Shown piece after piece: positions 1 to 13,300 of a stretch of DNA of 64,000 nucleotides. The notes below the pieces were generated by a model. It did not search any database, was not told the origin of the DNA, and saw only the letters and a program-made list of their open reading frames with translations. Each line of letters starts with the position of its first letter. Within the stretch, counting starts at the first letter, position 1. The DNA is taken from the NCBI GenBank assembly GCA_032622095.1, contig CP136061.1:250183582-250247581 (forward strand), written 5' to 3'. The position numbers and the translations under genes were made by a program. Source of the stretch: Siphonodentalium dalli. Taxonomy: Eukaryota > Mollusca > Scaphopoda > Gadilida > Siphonodentaliidae.

Positions 1-560
1 TGTTTGTGAGGATTATCTGATTCCACTGGTTTAGCTTGGATGTCAATTGGCTTTAGCGAGACCGTGAGTTGCAGTTCAGACCCAGGAACAATATCGCATG
101 TTTTTTAAACGGAAGAAACCTATGATTATGAGAATAGCTTTGCTGCAGGCCTTCAATTCTAACAGAGATTATTGATTAACTCTGTTGTCCCTATTCGTTA
201 CTATCGGGCATCACTACGTAGTGCTTGGGCACTCAATCCGGGGCACTGCAGCAGGGTGGGGGCAGAGGGGGGACTTACCCCTCCTGCCCTCCACCAAGGT
301 GGGGGGGGGGGGGCACAGTAGGGGGGGGTCAACTTTTGGTAGGGTGGGATCCAGAAATTTCTTTGGGCAATTGTTTTGGCTATTTCTGATTTTGTTGTCA
401 TTTTTCAGAATCTTTGGCCAAATTGAGAAAAAACAAATTTGGATTATCGAGAAAACTGAAACTAAAAAATATAACAAAGAAACAAATGCCGATCTAGAGA
501 TATTACTACAAATATGTATAACAACAAAACAGAAGATGAATTAATAGATATTTATTACAT
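1..560. other. presumed Dcp1 intron, no feature beyond G tracts
   Basis: Non-coding sequence with poly-G runs near 299-312 and 324-330. An open frame here is short, G-run driven and resembles nothing. Probably intronic because the EVH1 exons must lie upstream. Confidence 0.4.
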
Positions 561-1800
561 GATCCTACCTTATTCCATTCAATAAGCCATTCTATAAATA
601 GAGGATCTCACATGAGTTTCTAGTTTATACGGAATTTATCAACCGAGTTCACTAAATTTGATTTGAGCCGAGGTTTACCGAGGCTCAAATAGAATTTAGA
701 GGACGAGGTTGATAAATTACGTATAAAATAGGACGAGTGTGAGATACCTTTTATCACATGATCAAATAAACCCGAAGCAATGCGCAATATTCATCGAAAA
801 CAACAATCATAAACTACAGCGATCGCAAGTTATTTGAAGAACGCCGTGACGTCATCGCACGCGCTGATATTAAACGTGTCTATTACCGATAATTATGAAA
901 CTGCTTTTATAGCCAAATTATGTGATAAATTGTGATATTAAACGTACGTTTAATAACAGGAAATAGTGACAGGTGACCTTTGACTTCCAGTTTGTCATAT
1001 GATTACATTCTGTACGCTACGTCTCAAAATACTATGGCTTCCAATATGTTTCCAACAAACTATATTGATGAAGAGTTTGAAAAGTTATGTCATTAAATTT
1101 ACACCATTAAATATGCCAAAGAGTCTTTATTTATCTGGGAATATTTCTTTACACAGGCAAACAACGCATAGTTACGTGAAACGTCATCGCATGCCTTATA
1201 GAAGCAGATGTTAATTTCGCATCCCATTTGTTGATTTAACCCTTTACCCAACAAACCGGCCAAAACCGGCCAAATAAAGCTTCAACAGCCTAAATTATCT
1301 TGGGTCTGTCTCAATAAAACCATACAAATATGGATATCATTGGAACCGGCTCCTTGACCACATTGTGATAGTTACAGTTAGCCCTGTGCCAATGCATTCT
1401 CTTATATATGCGAGTCGACCATAGGTCGCCTCGCATATATAAGAGAAAGCATTGGCCTAAAAACAATCTTTTTTTAACACTATTTACCATTTTTTTCTTA
1501 CATTCTTTAACAATTTTATAATTTTTAATGTGTTAAGCCAATGCATTCTCTTGTATATGCGAGGCGACCTATGGTCGACTCGCATATATAAGAGAATGCA
1601 TTGGCACAGGGCCCTTCTGTTGGGTAAAGGGTTAAGTATGTTTTGTCGAGGATTTGGATCATGTGATAAATAGAATCTACAATTCGTCCCCAGCTTATTG
1701 TGGAATTTGCAGAACTCATCCAGTAAATTAGGTCTGGACTCTGGACTCTGGAGTGAGCCAAATGCTGGGAACTCGTAAAATAGCCATTGGCACTGATTGG
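560..1800. repeat. inverted-repeat copy 1 of an unnamed element, with nested insertions
   Basis: Segments at about 560-605, 955-1240 and 1636-1740 match the reverse complement of 3780-4180 (for example the stretch with GTGACCTTTGACTTCCA). Between them lie a small foldback element (about 597-770, ends GAGGATCTC.../...GTGTGAGATACC) and A-family MITE A1. The copy at 3.8-4.2 kb lacks A1 and so shows the pre-insertion state. Confidence 0.7.
1236..1635. mobile_element. A-family TTAA MITE (copy A1), two hairpin modules
   Basis: TTAA on both sides, then CCCTTTACCCAACA and its inverse GGGTAAAGGG. About 400 bp. Inside, two 70-bp hairpins in opposite orientation (about 1388-1454 and 1537-1602) flank a T-rich spacer. 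TTAA target duplication and CCCT/AGGG ends fit piggyBac-type nonautonomous elements; no transposase is encoded. Nested in an inverted-repeat element whose other copy lacks it. Confidence 0.85.
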
Positions 1801-2153
1801 CACAGGAATTAACCCTTTGAATTTTGTGGTTTGGTCTAAAATTTGACATTATTTTTTTTAGTGCAGTTCTGACACTAGTTACGAAAACACACAAGATTTA
1901 AATGCGAATTCCCTGCTAGTCGGACATGATTTTTTTGCATAAAAAGTTTCCGCAGATGTCAATCTTTCAGATTTAAAGAAAATTTTGGACTAAGGATTTA
2001 TATTGTAAACAGTATACACTAAAACATTTCCACTGAGGCCTATAGAAAACATTTACACCAGTGTAACCTAAAGTTTCATCATATACCATCCATAGAAATG
2101 GAATTTTTTTCACAATGTAACCAAAGCCCACTGTTAGTCTAGACCTCCCTAAA

Positions 2154-2289
2154 AATGATATATGTGGTTAGAACCATTATCTCCTGGATAAGAAGGCTAT
2201 TCTTAGATATTATTAGATAAAATGATATATGTGGTTAGAACCATTATCTCCTGGATAAGAAGGCTATTCTTAGATATTATTAGATAAAA
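2154..2289. repeat. 67-bp tandem duplication
   Basis: Two nearly identical 67-bp units starting AATGATATATGTGG at 2154 and 2221. Intronic, no coding content. Confidence 0.85.
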
Positions 2290-2397
2290 TGAGTCTATTC
2301 CTAGAATCCTGAGTATTTAATGTCAGTCTCTTCCTGTTCATGAAAACTCTTGTTACTTTATGCTGATCTATGCACTTTAAATAAGAAAAGATGATGT

Positions 2398-2590
2398 TTA
2401 AAGATGGTCTATCTCTTTGTAAACACGTATTATATAGTTACCATAGTTACCGGGGGGGGGTTGTATAAAGATGGTCTATCTCTTTGTAAACATGTATTAT
2501 ATAGTTACCGGGATATAAAGGTGGTCTATCTCTTTGTAAACATGTATTATATAGTTACCGGGGTATTAAGATGGTCTATCTCTTTGTAAT
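2398..2590. repeat. tandem copies of an H-family element end
   Basis: Three to four copies of a 50-67-bp segment containing AAGATGGTCTATCTCTTTG and ATAGTTACCGGGG, which is the terminal sequence of H-family MITEs. A G-run separates copies one and two. The open frame across it comes from the repeat. Confidence 0.8.
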
Positions 2591-2991
2591 ATGAACCGAT
2601 TTCAATAATTTTTGGTATACATGCTTCTCACAATACCTTCTCCACATGATGCGGCTAGGGATTGGCTCAGACTGTTTTTCGTAATATTACACTTCATTTT
2701 CGACTTATTTTGACTTAGAAAATTCTGTCTGACTTAATAACTTTAACAAATATGAATCAATTTTTTCTGTACAAGCTTCTTGTGACACCATATCGATATT
2801 ATTAGTCCGAATTTTTCTTTAAAGTTAAAAATCTTTTTTGTTGGGTTTATGGATAATGCGGGTTGAATTTGCCACGGTGGGGGTATGCTAGCACTCGAGT
2901 GCACACCTCTTGTTGTAATTAAATAATCAAATCGTTTTGATTGTCTAAGCGTTATATGAACCCCGTATTGGCACATCATTTCAGCACATAT

Positions 2992-3100
2992 ACAGTAATG
3001 CTCTAATTAATCGACTCCTTAAACACAGCAGAATTATGGGTAACTTTTCAGGATTTAGTCGGAAATATGGCTTGTTGCCATTCATCGGAAAGCTCTCAGC
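2992..3100. mobile_element. F-family palindrome, left half only
   Basis: Starts ACAGTAATGCTCTAATTAAT and runs to AAGCTCTCAG, the palindrome centre, where it joins directly to the inside of a G-family element. Half palindromes arise by centre deletion or template switching. Confidence 0.8.
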
Positions 3101-3430
3101 AGGCTAGCATCACCAAATTCACCCTCTGGAGATAATCATTCTGCATGGCCTCTTATACTATGGGAGACATAGACTCAGATTGAAGATCCCAAATGGTGAA
3201 TATTGTTATGTACACCCATTGGGAACCTTGATTATCAATATGTCATCTGCCAATTTGGGGACATAGAGAAACTACATGTAAACTAAAAAAGAAATAGAAT
3301 CTATATGAAGAAGTTTCTATAGAAATTTGATAATAAAGAAAATTTCCAGAGAAGATGAGGCCTAAGCAGAATGAGGTCTCCAGAGGATGAATTTAGTGAT
3401 GCAAATGACAGAAACACTAAACTCAGGCTT
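3101..3430. mobile_element. G-family foldback element, 5' truncated
   Basis: Internal G sequence (GCTAGCATCACCAAATTCACC, then TAATAAAGAAA) ending in AGAATGAGGTCTCCAGAGG and AACTCAGGCTTG. Its left terminus is replaced by half of an F element. Confidence 0.75.
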
Positions 3431-3436
3431 GGACCT

Positions 3437-3654
3437 ACAGTAATGCCCTAAGTAATCGACCTCTTAACCAAAGCAGAATTATGGGTAACTTTTCAGGATA
3501 TAGTCGGAAATATGGCTTGTTGCCATTCATCGGAAAGCTCTCCCCCCCGAGAGCTTTCCGGTGAATGGCAACAAGCCATATTTCTGACTAAATCCTGAAA
3601 AGTTACCCATAATTCTGCTTTGGTTAAGAGGTCGATTACTTAGGGCATTACTGT
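3437..3654. mobile_element. F-family palindromic MITE
   Basis: ACAGTAATGCCCTAAGTAAT at the left and the reverse complement ending ATTACTGT at the right, folding at AGCTCTCCCCCCGAGAGCT. TA lies next to the right end (CTGTATA), typical of Tc1/mariner targets. No coding capacity. Confidence 0.88.
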
Positions 3655-3659
3655 ATAAG

Positions 3660-4220
3660 TCACTTTTACAGGATATTATGTATATAGAGGATCTACAACG
3701 AGTCCCCATGCAGTTTATAGCGGAATTTACAAAATAAGTCCTGTAAATTAAGTCTGAACCGAGCCTGTGGTCCAGACCTAATTTAGTGGGCAAGTTTGTA
3801 GATTCCGCTATAAACGGGGGACGAGTTGTAGATTCTATTTATTACATGATTCAAAATGTCAATAACACATTCTTAAATCAACAAATGGGATGTGAAACTA
3901 ACGTCGACTTCTACAATTCCTGCGATGACGTTTCACATTATGCGTTGTTTGCCCGCGCAAATAAAACGTCTCCGATAAATAAAGACTCTTTGATGTATTT
4001 AAGGGCATATATTAAATGTAATGAATTAACTTTTCAAACTCTTCATTCATTAGAGTTTGTTGGAAAAATATTGGAAGTCAAAGGTCACCTGGCCCTATTT
4101 CCTGTTATGCAATCAACGTTGCATATCACAATTTATAGAATAGGTTTGTTGAATGGAATAATGGTCGGATCATGTAATAAAACTTATTATGCATTTGGAG
4201 TTTACAACTCTGAATGCATC
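3660..4220. repeat. inverted-repeat copy 2 of the element at 0.56-1.8 kb
   Basis: Reverse-complement match to 0.56-1.8 kb. The left end is itself a foldback (ATAGAGGATCTACAACGAGT at 3676 and its partner near 3850). It ends about 110 bp before the Dcp1 exon at 4330. A 156-codon open frame here is not coding: the homologous copy is interrupted. Confidence 0.65.
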
Positions 4221-4275
4221 TTGAAATTGAATTATTATATGCGCATACTTGTATAACTAATGTTTTCCATTTCTA

Positions 4276-4344
4276 GGTATATATGGCATATTATCCACAT
4301 ACTAGAATAACTAATGTTTCCATTTCTAGGTATATATGGCATAT
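4276..4344 (+). repeat. tandem copy of intron 3' end plus exon start
   Basis: The segment ACTAATGTTTCCATTTCTAG plus GTATATATGGCATAT occurs twice, 53 bp apart, the second copy being the real junction. Both carry an AG acceptor. The upstream copy leads into TTATCCACATACTAG, an in-frame stop. Confidence 0.9.
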
Positions 4345-4393
4345 GGTTCTATGAAAAAGAAGAATGTACTTCCGTTGGCGGCCTCATGAAAAA
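4330..4393 (+). CDS. Dcp1: Dcp1 exon: end of EVH1 domain
   Basis: Acceptor TTTCTAG ends at 4329; donor GTTAGT begins at 4394. The exon starts with the last two bases of a codon (Ser if the upstream exon ends in A) and reads IYGIWFYEKEEC then TSVGGLMKK, ending two bases into the last Lys codon, completed by the next exon. This is the last strand and helix of the DCP1 EVH1 fold, which contacts the Dcp2 N-terminal region. A second acceptor lies 53 bp upstream (AG at 4275-4276) in a copied segment; using it would run into an in-frame TAG within about ten codons. Confidence 0.93.
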
Positions 4394-7300
4394 GTTAGTA
4401 CTTCTACTCAGGCCTACTTATGATTAAAATATAGATAAAACTAAAGAAGGGGTATATTAGTCCATAAAGGCATAATATAGTAAATAATAAGATATGGTGC
4501 TGGACATTTGCAGAATGAGGTCCCCCAGAAGGTGAATTTAGTGATGCTACCCCGCACTAAGGGCTTACGTCACCAAATTCATCATCTCTGGACCTCATTC
4601 TCTGGATGGTCTCCTCTGCTATGGGAGACCAAGACACAGATTTTTAGTTCCCAGATGTTGAAGATGGTGATGTGCACCCACTGGGCACCTCGATTATGAT
4701 TTTTGTCGTCTGCCAATTTGAGGATATAGAGAAACTAAACTAAAAAAGAAAAAGAATCTAAAGAAATTAGAAATCTTCTTAATTTTAAAATAAAGATACT
4801 TTTCAGATAACATGAGTATTTAACCCTTTACCCAACAAAGCGGCCAAAAACGCCCAAATAAAGCTTCAACAGCCTAAAATATCTTCGGTCTGTCTCAATA
4901 ACACCATACAAATATGGATATCATTGGAACCGGTTCATTGACCACATTGTGATGGTTACAGTTATGCCCTGTGCCAATGCATTCTCTTATATATGCGAGT
5001 CGACCATAGGTTGCCTCGCATATATAAGAGAATGCATTGGCCTAAAAAAAATCATTTTTTAACACTTTTTACCATTTTTTCTTACATTCTTTAACAATTT
5101 TAGAATTTTTTCTTACATTTTTTAACAATTTTTCTAATATTTTTCTACATTCTTTGACAATTTTATCATTTTTAATATGTGTTAAGCCAATGCATTCTCT
5201 TATATATGCGAGGCGACCTATGGTCGACTCGCATATATAAGAGAATGCATTGGCACAGGGCAAAGGGTAAAGGGTTAAGCAAAATGAGGTCCCCAGAAGG
5301 TGAATGTAGTGTTGCTAGCCCACTGTGCAGGGTAGCATCACTAAATTCACCCTCTGTGGACCAGATGTCTGCACCATATTTTTAGGCCTTGTTTTACTTT
5401 ATGCAGAATTAGTCCTTTAATATTAGTTTAACAGTATTTATTTATTTCCATCTCAATAGAACATATTATGTGCATACATTGTAAAATCATGCAACCAGAT
5501 GCTGCTGAAAATATCAGATTGTCGTCATTTATCTTAGTCCTAAAGAATGCCACATAATCTTGGGAAAAATAGGGTAGCCTGGGTAGGTATATATTGTTTA
5601 TGTTTAACAATATTATTAATAATTATAAAATGCTTATACAGTGTCTAACATTGCCTCTACCATATTATCATTCCTATATGTAGCACATGAAAGATTATAT
5701 TTTTTTTTAATTGAATAAACAAATTGAGGGTTAGCATGGTTTTTGGGTAGGCAGGGAGACCAGAAACTCAGTCTTTGATTTTTTTATTTTTAAAACTAAT
5801 GCAGTGAATGTAATGGTAAGTGTAATGAAATATTTCTCATTTTAAACGTAATGGTAATTTGTAATGCAGAAAATGGCAGGTAATAGTAATGAGCAAAGGT
5901 AATTAGTAATAATAATGGTAATGAGTAATGGTAATGGTAATTAGTAATAATAATGATAAATGTTTAATGGTAATGATCAATACTAATGGTAATGAGTAAT
6001 ACTAATGGTAATGAGTAATGGTAATTAGTAATAATAATGGTAATGAGTAATGGTAATGCATTACTTTGCAAGTAATGGACCCATCCCTGCCTACCAACAT
6101 TGTAGCAATTTAGCAAGACCCACCAGCTTTATCAGAAATTAGCTTAGCCTAAGATGATATAGGATTACATTCCAGCTAAACGAGAATTGTTGAGTGATAT
6201 CTGTCTGTTTCAGGCTCCTTGATGGTACAGTTGTTAAGCAGCAGCCAGCCGAGGCCAAACAATCTAGTCCGCTGAGTGCTATTTTTCGTTCCTCTCAGCA
6301 GGCGACCATGGGTCCCCGTGGTGATGCTAACGCAGCTGGGCCAGTGGACATCATGAAGATGCTGTCCAATGCGCAGCACGAATATGATAAGGTATATTAT
6401 GTTAATTTTGTCCACGAAAAAAATTTCAGGGGACAATAGAAGTCACCGGTTTCTGTCCATCCGCGTATTCGTCCCAGATAGTTTCCAGATATCTTCATTA
6501 ATAATTAAGGAAATTAAACAATATTTGGTATGCGAGCTTAATGGTTAACACTTTCTTGACTGGAGATTCCTGAAATTCTGTTTTAAGCTTTGATATACAA
6601 CGGTTCTGATTCAACAATCTCGTGAGTTCCAATTATGAATGATAGTCTTGTCAGGCCTTAAGATTTGACGAGAATCACCGAATCGATTCTCGTAATGATT
6701 CTCGCGAAACTGTTCAATTTTCAGTACTTTATGACTAACTTGATTCAGCATTTGGTTCTCGCAAAATAAAATGTATTTTGAATCCTGATTATGCTGAAGT
6801 ATAGGCCCATACTCAGTACGCACGTATAACACACAGCGTGACATTTTTACATCCGTACTCAGTATGGATGTATAACACACAGCGTGACATTTTTACATCC
6901 GTACTCAGTATGGACATATAACACACAGCTTTCTTTCTAAATACTCATCGACGAATAGTTATCTTTAGGGAAATGTTCAGATCATAACTCCCAACAAACA
7001 ACCATTGAACTTATTATCTGAACATTTCCCACCAATGAACAGGAATACTTCTGCACTTATATAAACTTTTCACCTGTCTGTCGTCCCATTTGATTTCCTT
7101 AGCATCCCTCCAGATGAGTAATAGACCTTTCCAACATTTACCTTTATAACTGAATGGGAGAATCCATTTAGTAAAGAAATAGTTAACATCTCTATTGGCT
7201 TTGTGCTCCTTGAAAATTTTTGTTTATAGTGGGACACGTTATTGTTCTATTTTTAGAACAGACCATTCAGGTGATCATTTGGCTGTTCCCATAGCTATGC

Positions 7301-10300
7301 TCCAAATGTTAAATGTCCCAGATTGATTGTTTGTATTGTTTTATTACATAGTTATAAGCGATACTGAGTCTAATTAACGTTTATTTGTGACAAAATTACA
7401 CAATACAATTTCTGGTCTCTGTTAACAGTGACCACTATTGTTTGTTAGCTAAACAACCACACGTTTTTAGACAGAAAATATTTGAAATATAATCAATATT
7501 AATCGATAGAAGCATTTCCGGACAGGGGTCTTTGATTCATATCTAATATTTTATACCCCGGTAACTATATAACACATGTTTACAAAGAGATAGACCATCT
7601 TTAAAACCAAAGATGACATGAGATAGACCTATCCACTTTATGGTTGTGTTTGTGTGTTTATTGTTATTTAACGTTATTGTTGCGTTTGTTTGTTTATTGC
7701 TGTAAATCAAGACAGCCATTTTCTCAAAAGAATGTGGCGCATTTTCAGGTGATATACGAGCAAAGTTGCTTTAAGGTGGCACTGTTGTGACAAATTTTTC
7801 CATTCTCAGAGAAATCTTAAGTTTCTTGAAATTGAAAATATTTCAGGAGAATAGGTCCATTTGTCCGTTTGCTTTTGGTTTCCAGTGGATAACTTTTACC
7901 TATTCCAAAAAACTAGTTCTAATTTGGGCCCCGCCCCAATTTTCACCAGAGTTATGGCACTTTGTTGGAATTATCACGCGCATATTTTGTCACATCCTAG
8001 CAATCTTTGACATTATGGGATCTGGAACAGCATGAAGAATGCTCGATAAAATATAATAAATGGCTTGTCCTTGGCTATGCCAAAATAGTGGTCCTCGGAG
8101 GAGGAAAACTTTAATTGCCTCCGGCTCCACCCTCGGACCACTATTTTGGCATAAACAATGACAAGTCATGCAATATTATTTATTATTAGCTTTCATAATG
8201 TAATCAACTACAGATCGATTCAGTTGAATTCAACTACATGTATATCTATAGTTCTGAAAAAATGTCTCGTTTTCTGTGAATGCAAATCAGTGCCATAAAA
8301 TATGATATTTTTATAAAATAGGTTGGTCCCTGGCCTCTAGGCTGGTCCCTGATGTAATGGAATGAAGGGAAACCCATCAACACGGAAATAAAATATGATT
8401 TGGGAGTTCCCGAGGCGTTAATCTTCTAAGATTGGCTTTAAAATAGACTGTGCGCCACCTTAATGATTTCTTTTAGAATCTAATTTCGTAGGCTGTTGGG
8501 ATCTTAAAACTTAACAATTTATAAAACGCCATAAACTTTATGAAATTTATAGATTACTTAATGAAAGACTCTTGGCAAGAATTTATTTCACAGGAAGTTA
8601 AGTTTTATGAACACTTTGTGATGTGACTTGGCATCTATCCAGAGCTGCAATCATTGTGATAAATGTTTCGTCAATATTTCCACTTCTCTTTACCCTTCTT
8701 ATGGCTCAAACTTCTTTTAACTCTTCCTTGACTGGAGCTTCCTGAAATTTTCCGAAAACCCTGTGCCAATGCATTCTCTTATATATGCGAATCTCCTAAA
8801 GGGAGCCTCACATATATAAGAGAAGACATTGTCATAACAATATTTACCTTGACCTTGAAAGCCAGTGCGTTATCTTTATATATTTGAGGTTCCCTGTGAG
8901 AGACTCGCATATATAAGAGAAGATATTGGCATAACAATATTTACCTTGACCGTCTAAGCCAGTGAATTGTCTTTATATATGTGAGGCTCCCTGTGAGAGA
9001 CTCGCATATATAAGAGAAGACATTGGCATAACAATATTTACCTTGACCGTCTAAGCCAGTGAATTGTCTTTATATATGTGAGGCTCCCTGTGAGAGACTC
9101 GCATATATAAGAGAAGACATTGGCATAACAATATTTACCTTGACCGTCTAAGCCAGTGAATTGTCTTTATATATGTGAGGCTCCCTGTGAGAGACTCGCA
9201 TATATAAGAGAAGACATTGGCATAACAATATTTACCTTGACCGTCTAAGCCAGTGAATTGTCTTTATATATGTGAGGCTCCCTGTGAGAGACTTGCATAT
9301 ATAAGAGAATGCACTTGCACAGGATCTTTAATGCTGCACCAACGTAGCTCCCGTCATGAAATGGTTAAAGTAACATTAGTAAATGGATTCTCCCATATGT
9401 TATGGAACTATTCATTTGATTGGAATGGTCTATTATCCATTTTGAGGGATGTTTAGGAAATATAAGCAGATGACAGACAAGCAAAATGATAAAACAACTG
9501 TAGAAGGATTTGTATTCTTTTGTGGGAAATATTCTGATAATAAGTTCAACAAATGGCCTTGGTCATTTGTTGAACTTATTATCTGAACATTTTGTGAGGG
9601 ATCTACTTGTCAATGAATATTTAGTACAAAATTTGTTAAATTCCCCTTGTTTAGCAGAGTTACAGCCCCTGGTTCTATAGGACTCTATAGATTAGGACCC
9701 TACAGTCCTTCCCAGGAGATTGGAGCCATTGCACTCGACCCATACACACTCGTAATTTTCAGTTCACGGGTGCTAAAATCCTCTTGTCAAAATTGGTGAC
9801 TGTGATCGTTGATTCAACATTGAACTATTTTAAGGTTTATTTAGATCCTTTCCATCTCAGTTCAATTATGGGCATATGAAAGTATAACTGGACATAGGTC
9901 TATCTCACAATGACATTTTGTTTGAGAAAAACCAAACTTTAATACGATTATATTACGGGTGCAATTACACCCGTCTTCTGAATTGCGAGAGCTAATAAGT
10001 GCCCAACTTACGATTATATTACGGGTGCAGTATTACGTACATCCATCTTCTGAATAGTTGGAGCAAATAAATGCTATCGCTGTGTTTTCCTCGTGGGAAG
10101 GATTGAATATATGTATCACAAGAATCTACCTGACACCCAGAAGCAATGACCTGTCACTGAGCGAGCCCCATCTATTAATAATAATAGTAATAATGGTATT
10201 TATATAGCACTTATCCCCGAATAAGCGCCCTAAGTGCTTCACATTATTACCCCAGCTGTTGAGATGCCGGATCTTCTGCATGCAGCCATAGGTGCTTCAC

Positions 10301-13300
10301 AAGAGCGGCTTACACATACATGTACCCAACAACCAGGTCCCTATTTCTCGTCTACTATGCCGAAGCGAGCACAGTACAAGTGTCAAGTGACCTTGCCCAA
10401 GGGTCACAGCCTGACGCGAGATTCAAAACCGCGTGTGGCTAGATATATAGCACACTCACTGCTTAATCTGGCCAAGCCACTATTGTGGAGACGACAGTCC
10501 ATCGGCAGGGCGTGAACTAATGCCGGTCCGTTGACACCATTACAAGTCCGACACTCTGACCACTGGGCTACCATCCCCATCCTAATCTTCAGCTGCTGTG
10601 AGTCATCACAGGGTTAACCCTTTACCCAACAGAAGGGCCCTGTGCCAATACATTCTCTTATATATGCGAGTCGACCATAGGTCGCCTCGCATATATAAGA
10701 GAATGCATTGGCTTAACACATTAAAAATTATAAAATTGTTAAAGAATGTAAGAAAAAATGGTAAAAAGTGTTCAAAAAAGATTTTTTTTAGGCCAATGCA
10801 TTCTCTTATATATGCGAGGCGACCTATGGTCGACTCGCATATATAAGAGAATGCATTGGCACAGGGTATAACTGTAACTATCACAATGTGGTCAAGGAGC
10901 CGGTTCCAATGATATCCATATTTGTATGGTTTTATTGAGACAGACCCAAGATATTTTAGGCTGTTGAAGCTTTATTTGGCCGGTTTTGGCCGGTTTGTTG
11001 GGTAAAGGGTTAATAAGACTACAAGTCTTGAAATAGTGCGTCCGACATTTGCAGAATGAGGTGCCCAGAGGGGGTAGTGTCACTAAATTCACCCTCTTGG
11101 GACCTCATTCTGCTTAGGTCTCAACTACTATGAGAGACCTAGGTTCAGATTGAAGTTCCCCAGTTGATGTTAGTGATGTTCACCCATTAGTCACCTCGGT
11201 TATGCATTTTATCTTCTGCAAATTAGAAGATATAGAAACTGAACAGAATGAAAAAAGTAACTAAAAACAATGTTAATTTTAGACTATAGATACTTCGCAG
11301 AAGATGAGTCCTAAGCAGAATGAGGTCCACAGAGGGTTAATTTAGTCAATTCACCCTCTATGGACCTCATTCTGCAAATGACAGACTCACTATTTCCAGG
11401 CTTGCATTTCTGATATCACTAGCGGCCGAGTCTCAGTTTAGTGTGCCTGTCATTTGCATAGCGGGCTAGCATCACTAAATTCACCCTCTGAGGACCTCAT
11501 TCTGCTTAGGCCTCATCTTCTCTGGAAAGTTTCTTTATTATCAAATTTCTATAGAAACTTCTTCACATAGATTCTATTTCTTTTTCAGTTTTAATACTTT
11601 CTCTTCATCCCCAAATTGGCAGATGACACATTGCGTAATCGAGGTTCCAAATGGGTGTACATCACAATATTCATCATTTGGGAACTTCAATCTGAGTCCA
11701 AGTCTCCCATAGCAGATGAGGCCATGCAGAATGTGGTTCCCAGAGGGTGAATTTATTGAAGCTAGCCCACTATGCTGGATAGTGTCACTAAATTCACCCT
11801 CTGGGGACCTCATTCTGCAATTGACAGGCACACTATTTCCAGACTCACTAGCGGCTGTGGTTCCTGAGGCAGCATATGTATAACAATTACTCAAAGTGCA
11901 GTTCACTGGGAGTGTTTAATTAACTGCACAGGTAATCCTGGTCATCACCACGACGATGACTGTACTTCTCATTAGTTTGTTTTACTCACTAATAAGTTAA
12001 TTAACCCTTTATTTTCTGAATGGCGTCTCCCATTCACTTGGAACAGTCTATTATTCATTTGGAGGGGTTTACAGGGAAAATAAGCAGACGACAGATAATA
12101 CAACTTCAGAAGGAATCCTAATAATTGGAGGGAAATATTCAGATAATAAGTTCAATGACTGACCTATGGTTACCGTAATGCCCTAAATAATTGACCACAG
12201 CAGAATTATGGGTAACTTTTCAAGATTTAGTTGGAAATATGGCTTGTTGCCATTCATTGGAAAGCTCTCACTGAGAGCTTTCCGATGAATGGCAACAAGC
12301 CATATTTCCGACTACATCCTGAAAAATTACCCATAATTATTCTGTGTTTAGGGAGTCGATTATTTAGGGCATTACTGTATTTATTATCTGAACATTAAAG
12401 AACTACTCGTCCATGAGTATTTAGTAAAGAGGGCGATGACTGTGTCCTTGTTAGTTTGTATACTCACTGATAAGGCAGTTAACCCCTTTTATACATGCAC
12501 ATTATTTTACTGACTGATAAACCCCGTTTCCCAGGTGGTGGTGACAGAAGGGGGGGGGGGGGGGGGGGGTTTCAGGGCTTCTCAACGTCCCCAGTGACAG
12601 CATGCACATGTTGACAGCTCATAATTCCACCCCATGTCAAACTATTTTTGTTCCTATGAACACGGAACATTCTATTTGAACTGCTATAGACCTGCCACTG
12701 CCTGGGACTGTCGGGGACCAGCCTATAAGTTTCATATTAGGAGAAGTCACTTCTCCCTATTTGCTTATTAGGGACAGGCCTGAGTTTAGTGTGCATGTCA
12801 TTTGCAGAATGAGGTCCCCAGAGGGTGAATTTAGTGACGTTATCCGGCATAGTGGGCTAGCATCACCAAATTCACCCTATTGGGGACCTCATTCTGAATG
12901 GCCTCATATGCTACGTCATAAATATTTAAATGCTGTGTTCATCCGCGCAACTGAAAGCTGGGGTTCAACACAGATATTTTGTCTCATATTGCTATCAGGT
13001 GTCTAATAATCGTGATGGTCTAATAATAGTGATGGGCGGGGATTTAGGCTGAAATTAATAATAGTGATCGTAATTTCTCAATGTCAAATAAAAGTGATCA
13101 TTGGTAATTTTCTCCAAAATTAAGACACATGTATTATTGGCACATGCAGTGATGAAAAAGCTTAGCGCAATGATATTGGTGTCAATCCTGGAACTTTATT
13201 TGTATGTTAATTAGAATATAATTAGGTTATATCAATTTGTTTAGGGTTATTTAGTGTTGACTGAGATAAACATGGGTGATAAGGGTGGTTGAACAAATTT

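Noticed and set aside
185-544. 119-codon open frame
   Set aside because: Driven by G runs; no similarity, no splice context, low complexity.
1388-1602. Hairpin modules as microRNA precursors
   Set aside because: Size and fold would allow it, but they are multi-copy transposon parts with no evidence of a single conserved mature arm; kept as a structural finding only.
3786-4256. 156-codon open frame
   Set aside because: Lies in a dispersed inverted-repeat element whose homologous copy is interrupted; composition is not coding and no similarity is recognised.
10598-10884. Frames with NAFSYICESTIGRLAYIREC-like peptides, recurring across the window
   Set aside because: They translate the shared hairpin; the same peptide appears on both strands because it is a palindrome.
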